From Lentisphaerota bacterium (GTDB lineage: Bacteria > Verrucomicrobiota > Kiritimatiellia > CAIQIC01 > Lenti-01), in NCBI GenBank assembly GCA_012511885.1, contig JAAZFE010000037.1:1-35194 (forward strand): a DNA stretch of 35,194 nucleotides, written 5' to 3'. The notes under the pieces are model-generated. The model was not told where the DNA came from. It did not search any database and was given only the letters and a program-made list of their open reading frames with translations. Position 1 is the stretch's first letter. Every line of letters starts with the position of its first letter. Below, one piece after another: positions 17,732-27,225 of the stretch. Position numbers and translations under genes: made by a program.

Positions 17732-18631
17732 TCAGGGAGCATGGGGGGATTGGAGGGCTTCGGCGAGGCGGGCGGCGGCCTGGTGGGCACGCGGGCCGGG
17801 GCGGAGAAGAAAGGATTCTTCGAGGATGCGGATTTGGGCGGGGGCGAAGCCAAGCCGTTGCCAATCGGTGGCGAGCGCCGCGCGGCGGGGGGCGTCGAGG
17901 GGCTGAGCCTGGATATCGAGCACGAGGGCGGGGGCGCGCTGGAGGAGGGCCTCGCGAGATACGCGGGGCCAGGGCTGGGCTAGATCGGCGAAGATGTTGC
18001 TGCCGCCGGCCCGGGTGAGGATGTCGTCGAGAAACGTGCCGCGACCGCTGGTGATGAGGCCGGAGAGATCGCCGGGGGTGTGGCCGAGGGCGATGAAGAC
18101 GGGCTGGATTTCTTGCGAGGCGAGGGCGGCGAAACCGGCGTCCATCCCGGCGAGGAGGGCGCGGCCGTTGTCGTCCACCCCGAGCAGTTCGGCAAGGCGA
18201 GTGACGGCGGAGCGCAGGTCGGCCAGCGTGTCGAGGGGCAGGGCGACGATGGGTATGCGGTGCGCGCGGGCAAGGCTGGCGAGGGTCTCGGCCTTGCCCT
18301 GGGCGAGGAGCAGGTCGGGAGCGAGGGTCAGGATGCGCTCGCGGCTTGGGGCAAGCGCGCCGCCAATCCGCGGGAGGGCGGCGGCCTCGGGGGGCCAGTC
18401 GGTAAAATCGGCCACGCCGACCACCAGATGGCCGGCGCCAAGGGCGAAGACGATCTCGGCAAGGGCGGGGGAGGCGCAGATGACGCGGGACGGCGCGGCC
18501 GGCGGAGGGAGGGGGGGCGGCGCGGGGCGGCAACCGGGCAGGCCGCCCATGATGAGCAGCGTTGCCATAACGCTGGCGGTTCCGCGCCATACGGCTTGCC
18601 CTTGCTTTTTCGCGCGCATTTCCGTAATCAT
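17732..18631 (-). CDS. BtuF-like periplasmic cobalamin/siderophore-binding lipoprotein
   Basis: A 299-aa substrate-binding protein of the helical-backbone metal-receptor (PF01497) class. An N-terminal hydrophobic segment followed by LPGC (lipobox, about residue 34) indicates a lipoprotein. Blocks such as VICASPALAEIVFALGAGHLVVGV and LAPDLLLAQ are typical of BtuF/FepB-like proteins. No permease or ATPase is encoded within the window and no cobalamin riboswitch was seen in the 51-base intergenic region, so vitamin B12 versus ferric chelate as ligand is undecided. The start could also be the ATG at 18619. The gene is divergent from the DUF1015 gene. Confidence 0.8.
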   Translation of the reverse strand: MITEMRAKKQGQAVWRGTASVMATLLIMGGLPGCRPAPPPLPPPAAPSRVICASPALAEIVFALGAGHLVVGVADFTDWPPEAAALPRIGGALAPSRERILTLAPDLLLAQGKAETLASLARAHRIPIVALPLDTLADLRSAVTRLAELLGVDDNGRALLAGMDAGFAALASQEIQPVFIALGHTPGDLSGLITSGRGTFLDDILTRAGGSNIFADLAQPWPRVSREALLQRAPALVLDIQAQPLDAPRRAALATDWQRLGFAPAQIRILEESFLLRPGPRAHQAAARLAEALQSPHAP

Positions 18632-18682
18632 CCTGGGGTCGCGACTGGTTTTGAGTCAAACAGGAAAACAGAGAGGAATCAC

Positions 18683-19906
18683 ATGCGAATACATGCTTAT
18701 CGTGCCTTACGGCCCCGCGAAGACATTGTGGGGCAGGTTGCCAGCCCCCCTTATGACACCCTGGACACCCATGAAGCCGCTGAAATGGCCGCCGGGAATC
18801 CGATGTCGTTCCTGCATATCAACCACTCGGAGATTGACTTGCCCGAGGGGACGGGCCTCTACGATCAGGCGGTGTATGACAAGGCGCTCGAAAACTTCCG
18901 GAAGTTCCGCGACGAGGGCTGGCTGGTCTCGGAAGACCGGCCGCTAATGTACCTATATGCCCAAACCATGGGCGAACACCACCAAACCGGCCTGGTCTGC
19001 TGCGCGCACATTGACGACTACATCCAGAACCGGATCAAGAAGCACGAGTTCACGCGGAAGGACAAGGAGGACGATCGCACGAAGCACACCGCGACGCTGA
19101 ACGCGAACATCGGGCCGGTCTTTCTGGCCTATCGGGGTGTGCCGGAAATCCGCGCCGCCCTGGCCGCCTCCAAGCAGAAGGACCCGGTCTATGACTTTGT
19201 GGACGAGCTGAAGGTGCGCCACCAAGTCTGGACGGTCGAGAACACCGACGAAATCATCCAGCTTTTCGCGGAAAAAGTGCCCATCAGCTACATTGCCGAT
19301 GGCCACCACCGCAGCGCCTCGGCCGTGCGCGTGGGCTCCGAGCGGCGGGAGGCCAACCCGAACCATACCGGGAACGAGGAATACAACTGGTTTCTGGCCG
19401 TGCTGTTCGCCGCGGAAGACCTGCAAATTCTGCCGTACAACCGCGTGGTGCAGGACCTCAACGGAATGACGCCGGAGGATTTCCTGCTCAAAATCCGTGC
19501 GTTGTTCACCGTGGAAGAAACCACCGTGACCCGTCCGTCGAATCCGCGCGACATCCGGATGTATCTCGGCGGCACATGGTACGCACTGACCTGGCCGGCG
19601 TTCGAGTCGTCGAACCCGGTGGAGCTGCTGGACGTGAGCAAGCTGCAGAACACCGTGCTGGATCCACTGCTGGGCATCGGCGATCCGCGCACCAGCGAGC
19701 GCATCAAGTTCATCGGCGGCATTCGCGGCCCCGAGGAGCTGGTCAAGCTGGTGGACTCCGGCGAGTTCGAGGTGGCGTTCTCGATGTATCCGACCACGGT
19801 GGACCAGTTGATGGCCATTGCAGACGCGGATCAGATCATGCCGCCCAAGAGCACGTGGTTCGAGCCCAAGCTGCGGACCGGTCTGCTGACGCACGAGCTG
19901 AGCTGA
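18683..19906 (+). CDS. DUF1015 family protein
   Basis: A 407-aa protein of the DUF1015 family. Recognisable blocks are SPPYDTL near the N terminus, a long middle region with KKHEFTRKDKEDDRTKH, and ISYIADGHHRSASAVRVG in the second half. The DGHHR motif also occurs in ParB/sulfiredoxin-fold kinases such as archaeal SerK (free-serine kinase), and DUF1015 genes often neighbour serine-pathway genes in other bacteria; a SerK-like role is therefore an inference, and no serine genes are present here. GAGAGGA precedes the ATG at 18683 by five bases. An upstream extension of the frame is a shadow of the antisense gene. It is followed by the GT28 gene after 37 bases. Confidence 0.85.
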   Translation: MRIHAYRALRPREDIVGQVASPPYDTLDTHEAAEMAAGNPMSFLHINHSEIDLPEGTGLYDQAVYDKALENFRKFRDEGWLVSEDRPLMYLYAQTMGEHHQTGLVCCAHIDDYIQNRIKKHEFTRKDKEDDRTKHTATLNANIGPVFLAYRGVPEIRAALAASKQKDPVYDFVDELKVRHQVWTVENTDEIIQLFAEKVPISYIADGHHRSASAVRVGSERREANPNHTGNEEYNWFLAVLFAAEDLQILPYNRVVQDLNGMTPEDFLLKIRALFTVEETTVTRPSNPRDIRMYLGGTWYALTWPAFESSNPVELLDVSKLQNTVLDPLLGIGDPRTSERIKFIGGIRGPEELVKLVDSGEFEVAFSMYPTTVDQLMAIADADQIMPPKSTWFEPKLRTGLLTHELS

Positions 19907-19943
19907 CCCCCGGGAACCCGCGCCGGCGAGAAGGCCACACGCC

Positions 19944-21074
19944 ATGATCCGTCCCCCGCGCATCCTGATCTGCTATCTGGTGCGCAACAGCGGCCATCAT
20001 GCCGCCGCGCGCGCGATCGAGGCGGAAATCCTGCGGCTCAATCCGCTGGCGGAGACGCGGTGCCTAGACCTGCTGGAGACAACGCATCCGACTTGGAGCG
20101 CGATTGTCCAGTATGCCTATATGTCCACCATCCGACGCACGCCGGAGCTGTGGGAGGCGCTCTACGACAACTTCTGGTTCGACCTGCTCACCCGCCGCTA
20201 TATCCGGCCGCTGGTGCAGCGAGGCAACAGCCTGAAGCTGCGCATCCTGATGGATGCCTTCCAGCCGCACGCCATCGTGTGCACCCAGGCGCATCCGTTC
20301 GCGGTGTTGTCGGCCTACGCCCGGCGGCAGGGCGCCCCCCTGCCGATCTGGGGCGTGGTGACCGACTATCTCCCGCACCGGTTCTGGCATGTGCCGCCCG
20401 CCGCCAACATCCGCTATGTGGTCCCCAACGAGACCGCGCTGCAGCGGCTGATGATCCTCGGCACGCCCGCCGCCAACATCCAGGTGGCGGGTATTCCCAT
20501 CCAGGCCGACCCCGTGGCCGAGCGTCTGCCCACGCTGACGCGCTTCAACGAGCCGCGCATCCTGGTGATGGGCGGTTCGCGCGGGCTGGGCGCGCGCTAT
20601 GCCACCATCCGGCAACTGGACAACGCCAAGGCCGACTTCACCATTGACGTGGTGACCGGCACCAATCAGCGCCTGCGCAAAAAGCTGCTGACCTCGCGGC
20701 ACAAGTTCCGGCATCCGCTGCGCATCCGCGGCTATGTCCGCAACGCAATGGCGCTGATGCACCGCGCCAGCCTGATCCTGGGCAAGCCGGGCGGGCTGAC
20801 CTCCGCCGAGGCCATGGCCGTCGGCGCGCCCATGATGATCATCCGCCCGCTCCCCGGGCAGGAGCGCGGCAACACCGAGCACCTGATGCGCAACGGCGCG
20901 GCCATCCATCTCAACCGCGACGCCGACCTGCCGGCGGCCGTGGACTCGCTGCTGGCCAAACCGGCGCTGCTGCGGCGCATGGGCGAGCGCGCTCTGGCCA
21001 TCGGCAAGCCCCATGCCGCCCGCGACATCGCCGTAGCGGTGCTTGGCGCCACCCCCCCCGAGAAAACCGTGTGA
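19944..21074 (+). CDS. GT28-family glycosyltransferase, MGDG synthase/UgtP-like
   Basis: A 376-aa GT-B enzyme of the monogalactosyldiacylglycerol-synthase type. It begins ILICYLVRNSGHHAAARAIE, with the GHHAAA lipid-acceptor motif near residue 18, and has LVMGGSRGLGARY at the start of the donor domain and LGKPGGLTSAEAMAVGAPM near the C terminus, where UDP-sugar donors bind. Known relatives add galactose or glucose to diacylglycerol. The stop overlaps the start of an acyltransferase (GTGATG), so the pair probably builds or remodels a glycolipid. The acceptor could be diacylglycerol or a lipid-A-like precursor. Confidence 0.82.
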   Translation: MIRPPRILICYLVRNSGHHAAARAIEAEILRLNPLAETRCLDLLETTHPTWSAIVQYAYMSTIRRTPELWEALYDNFWFDLLTRRYIRPLVQRGNSLKLRILMDAFQPHAIVCTQAHPFAVLSAYARRQGAPLPIWGVVTDYLPHRFWHVPPAANIRYVVPNETALQRLMILGTPAANIQVAGIPIQADPVAERLPTLTRFNEPRILVMGGSRGLGARYATIRQLDNAKADFTIDVVTGTNQRLRKKLLTSRHKFRHPLRIRGYVRNAMALMHRASLILGKPGGLTSAEAMAVGAPMMIIRPLPGQERGNTEHLMRNGAAIHLNRDADLPAAVDSLLAKPALLRRMGERALAIGKPHAARDIAVAVLGATPPEKTV

Positions 21075-21985
21075 TGTACTGGTTCCTGCGTGTCCTCGCC
21101 TTTCTGGTGCGCCGCCTGCCCCGCAAGCTGGCCTACTGGCTCGGGTTGCGCATCTGCGACCTGATGTTCTTTGTGAACCGCCGCGGCCGCCGCGCGGTCC
21201 GCGACCACATCCGCACCATCTTCGCTCATCAGGGGATCATGCCCTCGCGGCGCATCCTCAACGGGTGCGCGCGCAAAACCTTCCAATATTTCGGCAAATA
21301 TCTGGCTGATTTCATCCGCTTCAAGCGCCTCACCCCCGAAGGCGTGCGCAAGGCCGTCAGCATCCAGGGCTTGGAGCACCTCGAAGCATTGCGCGACTCC
21401 CCGAAGGGCGCGATTCTCCTGACCGCCCACTACGGCAACTGGGAGTTGGGCGGCGCCCTCATCGCGGCCATGGGCATCCCCATCCATGCGGTGGTCCGTC
21501 CGGTCAAGTCCGCCGCGCTCGAGCGCATCTTCGCCATGTTCCGCCATCAGCGCGGACTCAACATTATTCCGCTCGACCGGGCCGGAGTCGGCATCATGCG
21601 AGTCCTCAAACGTGGCGAGGTGGTCGCCCTGGTCGGCGACCGCGACTTCACCGGCCATGGCCGGCCGTGGAAATTCTTCGGGCGCGAAACCTCCCTGCCG
21701 CGCGGCGCGGCCTGGTTTGCACATCGCCTGGGCATTCCTCTATATATGGGCTTCGTCACCCGCATGCAGGACGACACCTTCCTGCTGCGCATCCATCCGC
21801 CCATTGATCCCGTGGCGGCCGGCAGCGAGGAAGCCATCCTTGCCCAAACCGTCAAGATCATGGAAGACACCATCGCGCGCGATCCCTGCCAGTGGTTCAT
21901 CTTCGACCCCTTCTGGCCGTCCGAGAACCGCGCGGACGACCAACCGCCCGACACCGCCCGAATCATGCGGTCCGCCAAGGATTGA
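21071..21985 (+). CDS. LpxL/HtrB-family acyltransferase
   Basis: A 304-aa lysophospholipid-acyltransferase-superfamily protein of the bacterial lipid A acyltransferase (LpxL/LpxM) type. It has a hydrophobic N terminus and the H-x4-E catalytic motif in TAHYGNWELGGA (His120, Glu125). Further family blocks are VRPVKSAALERIF, LVGDRDFTGHGRPWKFFGR and the C-terminal IFDPFW. In enteric bacteria the family adds secondary acyl chains from acyl-ACP to lipid A, but related enzymes acylate other glycolipids, and the coupling to a GT28 gene makes that plausible here. It faces the - strand hydrolase with only seven bases between their stops. Confidence 0.87.
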   Translation: MMYWFLRVLAFLVRRLPRKLAYWLGLRICDLMFFVNRRGRRAVRDHIRTIFAHQGIMPSRRILNGCARKTFQYFGKYLADFIRFKRLTPEGVRKAVSIQGLEHLEALRDSPKGAILLTAHYGNWELGGALIAAMGIPIHAVVRPVKSAALERIFAMFRHQRGLNIIPLDRAGVGIMRVLKRGEVVALVGDRDFTGHGRPWKFFGRETSLPRGAAWFAHRLGIPLYMGFVTRMQDDTFLLRIHPPIDPVAAGSEEAILAQTVKIMEDTIARDPCQWFIFDPFWPSENRADDQPPDTARIMRSAKD

Positions 21986-21992
21986 TCCGGTC

Positions 21993-22817
21993 TCAGCGTT
22001 TGAATTGGGCGAGAAACTCGTCGAGTTCCCCGTTGCCGGCAGCGCCCGGCTGGAGCCAGGAACCGTCGGCGTGTTCGCCCTCGAGCAGCACAAAGATTTT
22101 GGGGCGGGCGGCCGCGCCGTGGAGCAGGCGTCCGCTTTGGAAGGGCACCACTTGATCGTGGATGGCGTGGCCGAAGATTTTGGGCAGCCCCTTGAGCGTG
22201 GCGGCTTTGGTCGCGCCATCGTAGGAAACTGACAGCATCCGGTGCAAGGGCAGGCGCGGATACCATCGGCGGGCCATGTCGGCGGCGGAAACAAAACTGG
22301 ATTCGATGATCAGCCCGGCCACGGGGCGGTCCATCGCCATTTGAATGGCCACCTGGCCGCCAAGAGACACGCCATAGGCCAGGATGGGCAGATCGCCGCT
22401 GAAACTGCGCACCGCGTCGTAGGCCGCGCGGGCGTCCTCGTAGAGTCCGCGTTCGGAGGGCCGCCCGCTGCTGCGTCCGTAACCGCGGTAATCCCACAGG
22501 AACAGATTGAAGCCGCGGCGGGTGAAGGCGGGCGCCAGATGCGCGCAGGTGCCGATGTTGCCCGCGTTGCCGTGGCAATAGATCACCGTGCCGCGAGGGC
22601 GGTTGGCCGGAATCCACCAGCCGTGAAGGGCGGTGCCGTCGGCGGCCACGAACTGGACCTCTTGAAAGATGGCCTTGTGGTGCGCCGGCGTGGACTCAAT
22701 GGCGCTCGACGGATAATACAGGCTGGCGCGCTCGATGCGGCGCAGCCAAATCCAGCCAACCACCACACCGAAGACCAGCAGCCACAGGATCGCGAGGAAT
22801 ATGCTCTTGATGCTCAC
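21993..22817 (-). CDS. Alpha/beta hydrolase, membrane-anchored (BEM46/YqkD-like)
   Basis: A 274-aa alpha/beta hydrolase with one N-terminal hydrophobic segment (FLAILWLLVFGVVVGWIWL). It has the HGNAGN oxyanion block, LWDYRGYGRSSGRP, nucleophile elbow YGVSLGGQ (Ser), an Asp in AIHDQVVPF and a His in EGEHADG, an intact Ser-Asp-His triad. The substrate is unknown; relatives are esterases or peptidases at the membrane. The start is a GTG at 22817; a TTG at 22826 would add three residues and overlaps nothing. It follows the M24 peptidase closely and is probably co-transcribed. Confidence 0.83.
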   Translation of the reverse strand: MSIKSIFLAILWLLVFGVVVGWIWLRRIERASLYYPSSAIESTPAHHKAIFQEVQFVAADGTALHGWWIPANRPRGTVIYCHGNAGNIGTCAHLAPAFTRRGFNLFLWDYRGYGRSSGRPSERGLYEDARAAYDAVRSFSGDLPILAYGVSLGGQVAIQMAMDRPVAGLIIESSFVSAADMARRWYPRLPLHRMLSVSYDGATKAATLKGLPKIFGHAIHDQVVPFQSGRLLHGAAARPKIFVLLEGEHADGSWLQPGAAGNGELDEFLAQFKR

Positions 22818-22842
22818 GGGTGCCAAGTTGCCACAAACCGGA

Positions 22843-23973
22843 TCAGATTTCCAGCGTGCGGGCGAGCGATGCCAGAATCCGGCAACCGTCGGGAGTCACC
22901 ACCACCGTGTCCTCGATGCGCACGCCGCCCAGGCCGGGTTGATAGAGGCCCGGCTCCACGGTCACCACGTTGCCGGCGCGCAGGCGGCCGGGTTCGTTGC
23001 GCAAGCCGGGGTTTTCGTGGATGTCCAGCCCGATGCCGTGGCCCACGCTATGAATGAAGCCCGACTCGCGCCCCGGCGGCGAGAGGCGCGTGGGATAGCC
23101 CTCATCGGTGAAGAACTGCTCGACCGCGTGTTGCACCGCGCGCGACTCGACACCCGGACGCACCATGCTGAGCGCCAACGCCTGGGCGGCGCGCACGGCG
23201 CGATACATCCGGCGCACCTCGGGCGTGGCACGGCCGCGGACGACCGTGCGGGTGAGGTCGCCCCAATAACCGGTGCGCTGGTCGCGCGGAAAGATATCAA
23301 TGACAATTGGACTGTGCGCGCGGAGCGGACCGGAGCCGGTGTCGTGCGGGCGCGCGCCTTGCGAGCCGCTGGCCACAATGGGGCCTTCGGCCGAGCAGCC
23401 GCGCGCGAGCAGGGTGCGTTCAATTTCCGCCTTCACCCGTTCGGATGTCAGCAAGCGCCCATTCCACTGCAACCGGCCATCGGAACGGATCTCGGCTTCG
23501 CGCAACACCGCGATGGCCCGGCGCATGGCGGCCACGGCCGCGCGTTGCGTTTTGGCGATGAACGCGATCTCGCGCGGTGTCTTGATGGCGCGGCCGGGAA
23601 AGGGCGGGGCGGGATCCAAACTCACCACGATGCCCCCGGCTCGCAGCGCCTCGGCCACGCCGTGAGGAAACCAGGAACCGACCGTGATCCCGGTCGCGCC
23701 AAGCCGCTCGAGCACTGCCCGGATTTGATCCGCATAGGAGCGCCGCGCTCCGCCGGGTTCGCCGGCAAACAGCTCGCCCGGCGTATGCAAAATGGCCTTG
23801 GGGCACACCCGCTTGGCGCGGGAGGCTTCCAGCGCCGAAACCACCAGATGCAGCCGCGCGCCCGCCTTCACCAGAACGAAAGGATCTGGCGTGTCAAGGC
23901 CGGTCGCATAGAAAACATCGGTCTTTTCCATGCCCGCGGCCAGCAGCACCCGGGGAATTATTGGCTTTTTCAT
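22843..23973 (-). CDS. M24-family metallopeptidase (Xaa-Pro aminopeptidase-like)
   Basis: A 376-aa member of the pita-bread metallopeptidases. A divergent creatinase-type N-terminal domain is followed by the catalytic domain with all five metal ligands in order: Asp in IVIDIFPRD, Asp in YWGDLTRT, His in SVGHGIGLD, Glu in VTVEPGLY and Glu in VRIEDTVVV. The Asp-Asp-His-Glu-Glu set is complete, so it should bind two metals and cleave X-Pro or similar dipeptides. I chose the ATG at 23973 (MKKPIIPRVLL); a start at 24063 would give 30 extra residues without family support. Confidence 0.88.
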   Translation of the reverse strand: MKKPIIPRVLLAAGMEKTDVFYATGLDTPDPFVLVKAGARLHLVVSALEASRAKRVCPKAILHTPGELFAGEPGGARRSYADQIRAVLERLGATGITVGSWFPHGVAEALRAGGIVVSLDPAPPFPGRAIKTPREIAFIAKTQRAAVAAMRRAIAVLREAEIRSDGRLQWNGRLLTSERVKAEIERTLLARGCSAEGPIVASGSQGARPHDTGSGPLRAHSPIVIDIFPRDQRTGYWGDLTRTVVRGRATPEVRRMYRAVRAAQALALSMVRPGVESRAVQHAVEQFFTDEGYPTRLSPPGRESGFIHSVGHGIGLDIHENPGLRNEPGRLRAGNVVTVEPGLYQPGLGGVRIEDTVVVTPDGCRILASLARTLEI

Positions 23974-24391
23974 AAGTTTTGACTCAACCACCTTGAAAAC
24001 AGACGTTACCGGCGGATTTTCAGCGAGTTGCCGACTTTTTACAACTCCAAACTCGTTGTCCAATCATGACTTCCGACCAACCCAAATATTCTAGTAACAA
24101 TCAGAATGTAGTGGTTTTTATTTGAGAGACCACAATCTGTTGTGGGGGTCCATTTATTTTGCAAAAAATGTGAGACTGCCCTTGCCCAATTGGCGGATTG
24201 TTTTTACAGTCGTGACCGATTTAAGGGCTGAGATCGAAAAGGGTTGTGAATAACCTGTGAATAAGGTCGCGGAAGGCCTGATCTGCCAAGCCAAATCTGG
24301 TTGGGAGATGCTGGATCAGGTCGGAAAAAGATTGAGCGCGACGCGGGTTTGTGCGACTCTGCGAAGCTGAAGCCGGAAAGAGTTTTTTGTC
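23974..24391. promoter_or_regulatory. dnaA upstream region with DnaA-box-like repeats and palindromes
   Basis: AT-richer intergenic DNA between the divergent M24 and dnaA genes. Two copies of TGTGAATAA (24245-24253 and 24256-24264) lie in the same orientation 11 bp apart; each is one mismatch from the consensus TGTGGATAA. CCACAA-TCTG-TTGTGG at about 24131-24146 is a perfect 6-bp palindrome. CCTGATC (24277-24283) and GATCAGG (24314-24320) could form a leader stem in the dnaA mRNA. It probably holds the dnaA promoter and autoregulatory DnaA sites. Confidence 0.6.
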
Positions 24392-25771
24392 GTGAATTTG
24401 AAAAAAGCCAAAGAGTTGTGGGCGAAAGCCTGCGAGTTTCTCGCCACGGCCGTATCCGAAGATATCTATAGCCGGTGGATCGGGGTGATCGAAGCCACCG
24501 GCGACGACGACCCCAACCAGTTGACCCTCAATGTGCCCAACGGCTTCTATCATGATTGGCTCCTCGAGCATTATCTCTCGCTGATCAAGGAAGCGCTGCA
24601 TGCGGCCGGCGCGGATGACATCACGATTGATTTCAAGGTTGACAGTTCCGTGGCGACCCGGGAGAAATCCGTCCGCACGGAAGAGACCGTGGAAGCGCCC
24701 GCGCGCGTCAAATCACGCCAAACCAAATCCGTGAACGTCGGGGGCATCCTGAACCCGCGCCACACGTTTGAAAATTTTGTGGTGGGCCCCTCGAACACGT
24801 TTGCCCACGCGGCGGCGATGGCGGTGGTGGAAGCCCCGGGGCGGGCGTACAATCCGATGTTCATTCACGGCGGGACCGGGCTGGGCAAAACCCACCTCAT
24901 CCAAGCCATGGGCGAAGCCAGCCTGCGCCGCGGCAAAGGCAAGGTCTGCTACATCACCTGCGAAACCTTCACCAACGAATTTATCCAGGCTCTCCAGCAG
25001 CATCAAATCGCGGCTTTCCGTAAAAAATACCGCCAGATTGACCTTCTCCTGATTGACGATATTCATTTCCTGGCCGGCAAGGAAAGCACCCAGGAGGAGT
25101 TTTTCCACACGTTCAATTCGCTGCATCAAAACCAGAAGCAGATCGTGATGACCAGCGACCGCCCCATCAGCGAAATTGCCAACCTGCAGGAACGGCTTGT
25201 CTCGCGGTTCGAGTGGGGACTGGTCACCGAAATGGACATGGCCGACTACGAGACGCGGGTGGCCATCCTGCGCCACAAGCGCGAGGAGCTGAAGATTCAA
25301 TTGAGCGACGAATGCCTGATCTTCATCGCCCAGCACGTCAAGTCGAACATCCGCAAGCTCGAGGGCTCGATGCTGCGCGTGGCGTCCTATGTTTCGCTGA
25401 CCCGCCGGATGCCGACCACCGAGGTGCTCGAGTATCTGTTGCGCGACACCATCGAACAGGAAAACCAGACCGCGCTCACCATCGAGAGCATTCAGCGGAT
25501 GGTGGCCGAATACTACGACATCCGCCTGGGCGACATGACCAGCAAGCAGCGCCCTCAGAACATCGCTTTCCCGCGCCAGGTGGCCATGTATCTGTGCCGG
25601 GAACTCACCGCACAATCACTGCCCGCCATCGGCAACGCGTTCGGCCGCAACCACGCGACGGTCCTGCACGCCTACCGCAGCGTGGGCGCCAAGATGAAAA
25701 ATGATGCCGGCCTGCGCCAGACCATCCTCTCGCTCCAGCAACGCCTCGGAGGAGTCGCCGCCCCCGTCTGA
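24392..25771 (+). CDS. dnaA: Chromosomal replication initiator DnaA
   Basis: A 459-aa AAA+ initiator that binds DnaA boxes and melts the origin. Domain I is at the N terminus ([15 protein letters not shown]), domain II is a short linker to about residue 120, and domain III holds Walker [10 protein letters not shown] (residues 160-168), Walker [15 protein letters not shown] and the arginine-finger region. Domain IV ends with [18 protein letters not shown], the DNA-binding signature. The start codon is GTG. It is followed by 301 bases of origin-like DNA and then dnaN. Confidence 0.97.
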   Translation: MNLKKAKELWAKACEFLATAVSEDIYSRWIGVIEATGDDDPNQLTLNVPNGFYHDWLLEHYLSLIKEALHAAGADDITIDFKVDSSVATREKSVRTEETVEAPARVKSRQTKSVNVGGILNPRHTFENFVVGPSNTFAHAAAMAVVEAPGRAYNPMFIHGGTGLGKTHLIQAMGEASLRRGKGKVCYITCETFTNEFIQALQQHQIAAFRKKYRQIDLLLIDDIHFLAGKESTQEEFFHTFNSLHQNQKQIVMTSDRPISEIANLQERLVSRFEWGLVTEMDMADYETRVAILRHKREELKIQLSDECLIFIAQHVKSNIRKLEGSMLRVASYVSLTRRMPTTEVLEYLLRDTIEQENQTALTIESIQRMVAEYYDIRLGDMTSKQRPQNIAFPRQVAMYLCRELTAQSLPAIGNAFGRNHATVLHAYRSVGAKMKNDAGLRQTILSLQQRLGGVAAPV

Positions 25772-26072
25772 TATGACCTCGCGATCGCTCATTCCCCCTC
25801 TGCTGACCTACGGAAAGCTCTGCTCAAACCCTGCTGTGGATAACCTGGATATAAACCGCGTCATGCCTGTGCATTATTTGATCGATTTGTCAGCAACTGC
25901 GAGTTGTTCCACTTGGACACAATATGTTCACCCCGGTTGTGCACAGCCCCAAAGCGACGAAAAGCCTTTATGGAAGCATTCAACGCTTGATATCCACAGA
26001 GTGCACAGGGCATACTGATAAGACGGATTATATCTATTACATTATATATATAACAGGCATGAGGCTCGAGCC
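25772..26072. other. Candidate oriC: DnaA boxes and AT-rich stretch between dnaA and dnaN
   Basis: TGTGGATAA (25835-25843) is a perfect DnaA box; ATATCCACA (25990-25998) is a one-mismatch box in the opposite direction, and looser matches occur near 25914 and 25938. An AT-rich stretch (about 26022-26053, with repeated TATATA) just before dnaN could be an unwinding element, a -10 region for dnaN, or both. The G/C skew of the window argues against a firm call (see findings). I see no gene here. Confidence 0.6.
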
Positions 26073-27167
26073 ATGAAAATCAAAATCGATAAAGAAGTCA
26101 TCATTGACGGTCTGCAAAAAGTCCAGTCGGTCATCAGCCCGCGCAACACCCTGCCGGTTTTGGCCAACGTCCTGATGAAGGCCGAAAACGGACAGCTCGA
26201 ACTCACGGCCACCGACACCAACCTCACCATCCGAACCAAGATTCCCGCCGAAGTGATCGAGCCCGGCGCCACGACCCTCCCTGCCAAGCGCATCTTCGGC
26301 GTCTATCGCGAATTGAGCGTGACCGATGTCGAAATGGAGGTCAACGACAGCCATATCGCGTTCATCAACGCCGGCAGCTCCAAGTTCCGGGTCCATGGCA
26401 TTCCCGAGTCCGATTATCCCGGCCTGCCCGACCTGTCGGACCCCAAGACCTACAGCCTCGAGCAGGCCGCTCTGCGCAACATGCTCAAGCTGACGGTGTA
26501 TGCCGCCTCCCACGACGCCAACCGCCAGTTGCTTCATGGCGTGCTGCTCAGCTTCAACGACGGCAAGCTCAGCGTGGTGGCCACCGACAGCCGCCGCCTG
26601 GCCCTCGTCGAGCACGACGTCGAGTTTCCCGCCGACGCCGAAGTGGATTTGATCGTGCCGCTCAAAACCATCGAGGAACTGATCCGGACCCTCGGCGAAT
26701 CCGGCACGGTCAACATCATGGCCACCGGCCAGCAGATCGCGTTCGAGTTCAACGACACGCTGATCATTTCCAAACTGGTCGAAGGCAACTATCCCAACTT
26801 CCGCCAGGTGATTCCCTCGGCAACGGCCCATCGGGTCACCTTGGATCGCGAACCCTTCCTGACCGCCATCCGGCGGACCTCCCTGCTGGTCAGCGATGCC
26901 ATCGCCGGCGTCAAACTGACCTTTACCAAGGACCGCCTCGAGGTGCTGGCCGCCGCGGCCGACATCGGCGAAGGCCGCGAAACCATGGACGTGCGCTATA
27001 CCGGCCCGGACATCACCATCTCGTTCAACCCCGCATTTCTGATGGAACCGCTCAAGGCGCTGACCACCGACGAAGTGTTCCTGGACCTGGTGGACGACAC
27101 CAGCCCCGGCGTGGTCCGTTCGACCATCAACTTTGCCTATGTGTTGATGCCGATCCGGCTCACCTGA
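26073..27167 (+). CDS. dnaN: DNA polymerase III beta sliding clamp
   Basis: A 364-aa clamp subunit, typical length 360-380. Family blocks include the N-terminal KIDKEVIIDGLQKVQSVI, LPVLANVLM, LLHGVLLSF, VVATDSRRLA and KTIEELIRTL, and the C-terminal YVLMPIRLT, which forms part of the peptide-binding pocket for polymerase and other partners. It has TGAGG about eight bases before the ATG. recF and gyrB, common neighbours, are not next to it; a tRNA and ptsP follow instead. Confidence 0.97.
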   Translation: MKIKIDKEVIIDGLQKVQSVISPRNTLPVLANVLMKAENGQLELTATDTNLTIRTKIPAEVIEPGATTLPAKRIFGVYRELSVTDVEMEVNDSHIAFINAGSSKFRVHGIPESDYPGLPDLSDPKTYSLEQAALRNMLKLTVYAASHDANRQLLHGVLLSFNDGKLSVVATDSRRLALVEHDVEFPADAEVDLIVPLKTIEELIRTLGESGTVNIMATGQQIAFEFNDTLIISKLVEGNYPNFRQVIPSATAHRVTLDREPFLTAIRRTSLLVSDAIAGVKLTFTKDRLEVLAAAADIGEGRETMDVRYTGPDITISFNPAFLMEPLKALTTDEVFLDLVDDTSPGVVRSTINFAYVLMPIRLT

Positions 27168-27225
27168 TGGGTGCGGGAAGGCTGCGCCGCGTTCGTGCTG
27201 CCGCCCAGCACATGCCGGGGCGACT

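Noticed and set aside
25701-26018. 105-aa frame spanning the end of dnaA and the intergenic region
   Set aside because: Overlaps dnaA out of frame, has no motifs or ribosome-binding site, and covers DnaA boxes.
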